Origin: an uncultured Clostridia bacterium
Lineage (GTDB): Bacteria; Bacillota; Clostridia; Christensenellales; CAG-314
Reading direction: 5' to 3'
Assembly: GCA_934281515.1 (NCBI GenBank)
Contig: CAKQXG010000032.1
Coordinates: forward strand, 1-16,104
Length of the DNA: 16,104 bases
The translations under genes were made by a program, and so were the position numbers. Within the stretch, counting starts at the first letter, position 1. Every line of letters starts with the position of its first letter. The notes under the pieces were generated by a model. It saw nothing but the letters and a program-made list of their open reading frames with translations, had not been told where the DNA came from and did no database searches. This document shows, piece by piece, positions 13,587 through 16,104 of the stretch.

Positions 13587-16104
13587 ATGAAAAAAACATA
13601 CAAACTTGCAATTATCTGTCTTTGTTTGTTGCTGGTCGGGTCGATTTTCGGCGCGACGGTGTTTGCTTCGGCGGCAGTGGCAAGGGACTACGTTTCGGCG
13701 TATCGTTCCGACGCAAGCAGTGCGCGCGATGCACTGAGCCGCGCCAACGAACTCAACCAAAAAATTGTGGAAGAAGGCATAGTTTTGCTTAAAAACAATG
13801 CCAATGCGTTGCCAATCGCTACCGGTACTCGAGTGTCCGTGTTCGGCAAAAACTCCGTCAATCCGTTTTACGGCGGTGGCGGATCTGCCAGCGGTGCCGA
13901 CGGTAGCGGATTGGGCGGAGTAAAGTACTACGATCTGTTTGACAGTCTTGTCAATGCGGGTTTCAGTTACAACCCCGAACTTAAAGCATTTTACGAAAAC
14001 AACGCTTTGTCCGGCAGAGGGCGCGACGGCGGTAGCGGTACGGGACAGGTTGCCACGCTTACGGGTGAAACGCCTGTAGCAAGCTACACCGATTCCGTCA
14101 AAGCGTCCTTCAAAAACTACAACGACGTTGCGCTTGTACTTATTGCGCGCGCAGGCGGCGAAGGCGCGGATTTGCGCACCAACTACACTTCGGTGGTAGC
14201 GGGACGCAGCAACTACAACAACAACGGCAACGCCGCAACCGGCGACCATTATTTGCAACTGGACGACAACGAAAAGGATATGATTGCCCTTGCCAAAGCT
14301 AACTTTGAAAAGGTAGTCGTGGTACTCAATATGGGTACGTCTTTTGAACTCGGCGATTTGCAAAACGACAACGGCATCGACTCCATCGTTTGGCTGGGAT
14401 TCCCCGGCGGTAGCGGTATCAACGCTCTCGGAAAGGTGCTTAACGGCGAAGTCAATCCCAGCGGCAGACTTGTCGATATTTATGCGCGTAATTTCAAACA
14501 AGACCCGACATTTGCCAACTTCGCAACCAACTACGCTAGTGCGTACAAGACGGAAGCCGGCGGCAATACGGGTATCAACTTTGTAGAGTACGACGAAGGT
14601 ATCTACATCGGCTATCGTTACTACGAAACTCGCAGTTATGTTGAGGGCGGTAGTTGGTACGAGGACAACGTGGTGTACCCCTTCGGCTACGGTATGAGCT
14701 ACACGACGTTCAGCAAGAAAGTCAACTTTGTCACTAAATCTCTTACCGCCGACGGCAGTATCGATGTCGACGTCACCGTGACAAACACGGGCAAAACGGC
14801 AGGTAAGGAAGTAGTGCAGTTGTATTACAGCGCGCCCTACACCGACGGAGAAATCGAAAAGTCGCATATCGTGCTGGGCGCATACGAAAAAACCGACCTT
14901 TTGCAACCCGGTATGAGTCAAAAATTGCGCCTTACTATGAAAGTGCGCGATATGGCAAGCTACGACTACAACGATGCCAACGCTAACGGCAACACGGGTT
15001 ACGAACTCGACAAGGGCGAATACACGCTGTACGTGGGCGACAACTCTCACGTATGGGCGCAAAAAGACGCCGCAAAACACACCTACAAACTTGACAAAGA
15101 AGTGCTGTACAAAACCGACGCCGTGACGGGTACGGAAATCACCAACCGTTTCGACTACGTCAGCGCATACTTCGATGCAGACTCCGACAAGGTGTGGGGC
15201 GGACACAGCAAATTGATGTCGCGAGCCGACTTTGCAGGCACGTTCCCCACGGCTCCCACGGCAGAGGAAATCAAAATCAGCGGTGCCGAACAAGCCAAGG
15301 CAACTTACTCGGCGGCCACGGCGGAAAGCGACAAGGATCAACCTTGGTACACCGACAAAATGCCGACGTACCAAACCACTCGCAAAACAAATATCAGCGC
15401 AACCAGGCTTGTCGGATTGTCCTACGATGATCCCCGTTGGGATAAATTTATGGACCAATTGACGTTGGACGACATGCGCAACCTTATTGTCAAGGGCTTC
15501 TTCGTGACGTACGGTATCGAGGAGCTTGACGTACCCGTTTCGATAACTCCGGACGGACCTACGGGCTTTGTACAAGGTTCCGGAAGTAACTGGGTCGGCG
15601 GTACTTGTTCGTACGCGTCGCCCATTGTGGTAGCTTCCACCTGGAACAAGGACCTTGCATTAAAGATGGGCGAAGCCGTCGGCGACGAAGGTATTTGGGG
15701 CGGCGAAGGCGAAAATACCACTAAGAATGCTTGGACAGGTAAATCTGTCACTTACTACGGCGTAAAGGGCGGCTACAACGGTTGGTATGCTCCCGGCACT
15801 AACACCCATCGCTCGCAGTTCTCCGGACGTAACTTCGAGTACTACAGCGAAGATCCGTTGCTTGCGGGTACAATTTGCGCCAACGTTGTAAAGGGTGCGC
15901 AAAGCAAGGGTGTATTTGTCATGATCAAGCACTTTGCGCTAAACGATCAAGAGCAAAATCGCGGTAACCTCGCAACGTGGGCCGACGAGCAAACCATGCG
16001 CGAAATCTACTTGAAGTCGTTTGAAATTGCCGTAAAAGATGGTGGCGCAACGGGTATGATGAGCGCGTTCAACCGTATCGGTTACAACTGGGCAGGTACG
16101 TCTT
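13587..16104 (+). CDS. GH3 family glycoside hydrolase with inverted domain order, 3' truncated by window
   Basis: 839 residues are visible and the frame is open at the window end. GGAGG at 13578-13582 sets the ATG at 13587. Residues 1-27 are a signal peptide or membrane anchor, with a possible A-S-A cleavage site, so the enzyme acts outside the cell. The GH3 C-terminal-type domain comes first: E-E-G-I-V-L-L-K-N-N near residue 62, then V-S-V-F-G, a G-F-P-G-G-S-G segment, and P-F-G-Y-G-M-S-Y near 370. A fibronectin-III-like domain follows (about 380-495). The catalytic GH3 N-terminal-type barrel comes last: D656-G-P, A-P-G-T-N-T-H-R, then Y-Y-S-E-D-P, Lys781-His782 in I-K-H-F-A and M-S-A-F-N-R-I-G. 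The catalytic Asp expected shortly afterwards lies beyond the window. This reversed order is known from rumen clostridial beta-glucosidases. Substrate (beta-glucoside, xyloside or other) cannot be set from what is visible. Confidence 0.9.
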   Translation, partial: MKKTYKLAIICLCLLLVGSIFGATVFASAAVARDYVSAYRSDASSARDALSRANELNQKIVEEGIVLLKNNANALPIATGTRVSVFGKNSVNPFYGGGGSASGADGSGLGGVKYYDLFDSLVNAGFSYNPELKAFYENNALSGRGRDGGSGTGQVATLTGETPVASYTDSVKASFKNYNDVALVLIARAGGEGADLRTNYTSVVAGRSNYNNNGNAATGDHYLQLDDNEKDMIALAKANFEKVVVVLNMGTSFELGDLQNDNGIDSIVWLGFPGGSGINALGKVLNGEVNPSGRLVDIYARNFKQDPTFANFATNYASAYKTEAGGNTGINFVEYDEGIYIGYRYYETRSYVEGGSWYEDNVVYPFGYGMSYTTFSKKVNFVTKSLTADGSIDVDVTVTNTGKTAGKEVVQLYYSAPYTDGEIEKSHIVLGAYEKTDLLQPGMSQKLRLTMKVRDMASYDYNDANANGNTGYELDKGEYTLYVGDNSHVWAQKDAAKHTYKLDKEVLYKTDAVTGTEITNRFDYVSAYFDADSDKVWGGHSKLMSRADFAGTFPTAPTAEEIKISGAEQAKATYSAATAESDKDQPWYTDKMPTYQTTRKTNISATRLVGLSYDDPRWDKFMDQLTLDDMRNLIVKGFFVTYGIEELDVPVSITPDGPTGFVQGSGSNWVGGTCSYASPIVVASTWNKDLALKMGEAVGDEGIWGGEGENTTKNAWTGKSVTYYGVKGGYNGWYAPGTNTHRSQFSGRNFEYYSEDPLLAGTICANVVKGAQSKGVFVMIKHFALNDQEQNRGNLATWADEQTMREIYLKSFEIAVKDGGATGMMSAFNRIGYNWAGTS

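Noticed and set aside
13572..15575. 667-codon minus-strand open frame across the GH3 gene
   Set aside because: It is a shadow in codon register; the plus-strand frame has clear GH3 motifs, a signal peptide and a GGAGG site.

Overview
The window is about 16.1 kb of a moderate-GC bacterial chromosome. All recognisable genes lie on the + strand. The likely source is an uncultured, polysaccharide-degrading gut-type Clostridia (Firmicutes). This is an inference from strong GGAGG-type ribosome binding sites, Gram-positive-style lipoprotein signal peptides, an AgrA/AgrC-type LytTR and GHKL regulator pair, InlB-type (Listeria-Bacteroides) repeats, a domain-inverted GH3 of the kind known from rumen Clostridia, and a DUF4127 protein. 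No rRNA or other marker is present, so a genus cannot be named.

Layout, left to right: (1) 1-816, the 3' part of a DUF4127-family gene. (2) 962-3433, a cytoplasmic GH2 beta-mannosidase-like enzyme. (3) 3691-7608, a 1305-residue lipoprotein with MBG/Ig-like repeats and a duplicated beta-helix-like (GLUG-type) C-terminus. (4) 7609-8343, a long gene-free stretch with a nested inverted-repeat element that includes a near-ideal intrinsic terminator, a pair of direct repeats, a cluster of CGTT motifs and a good sigma-A promoter. (5) 8344-9108 and 9101-10408, an overlapping LytTR response regulator and GHKL histidine kinase pair, closed by a terminator. (6) 10409-10731, a leader region with two notable inverted-repeat structures. 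(7) 10732-13515, a lipoprotein esterase carrying three InlB repeats, a CBM6/35-like module, an EstA-like Ig domain and an alpha/beta-hydrolase with an intact Ser-Asp-His triad. (8) 13587 to the window end, a GH3 enzyme with reversed domain order, cut by the window edge before its nucleophile.

As a whole the region reads as a plant- or mannan-type glycan utilisation locus. A surface adhesin-like lipoprotein, a surface esterase that could remove acyl groups, an exported GH3 and a cytoplasmic exo-mannosidase could act one after another on a decorated beta-linked polysaccharide. The two-component system in the middle may control it in response to an extracellular signal; no agrB/agrD-like peptide genes are visible. 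No transporter is present in the window. The most unusual signals are the large composite lipoprotein, the four-copy nested inverted-repeat element at 7703-7911, the three-tier nested stem just upstream of the esterase gene, and the complete absence of TTA, CTA and TCA codons over long stretches of the surface-protein and glycosidase genes.
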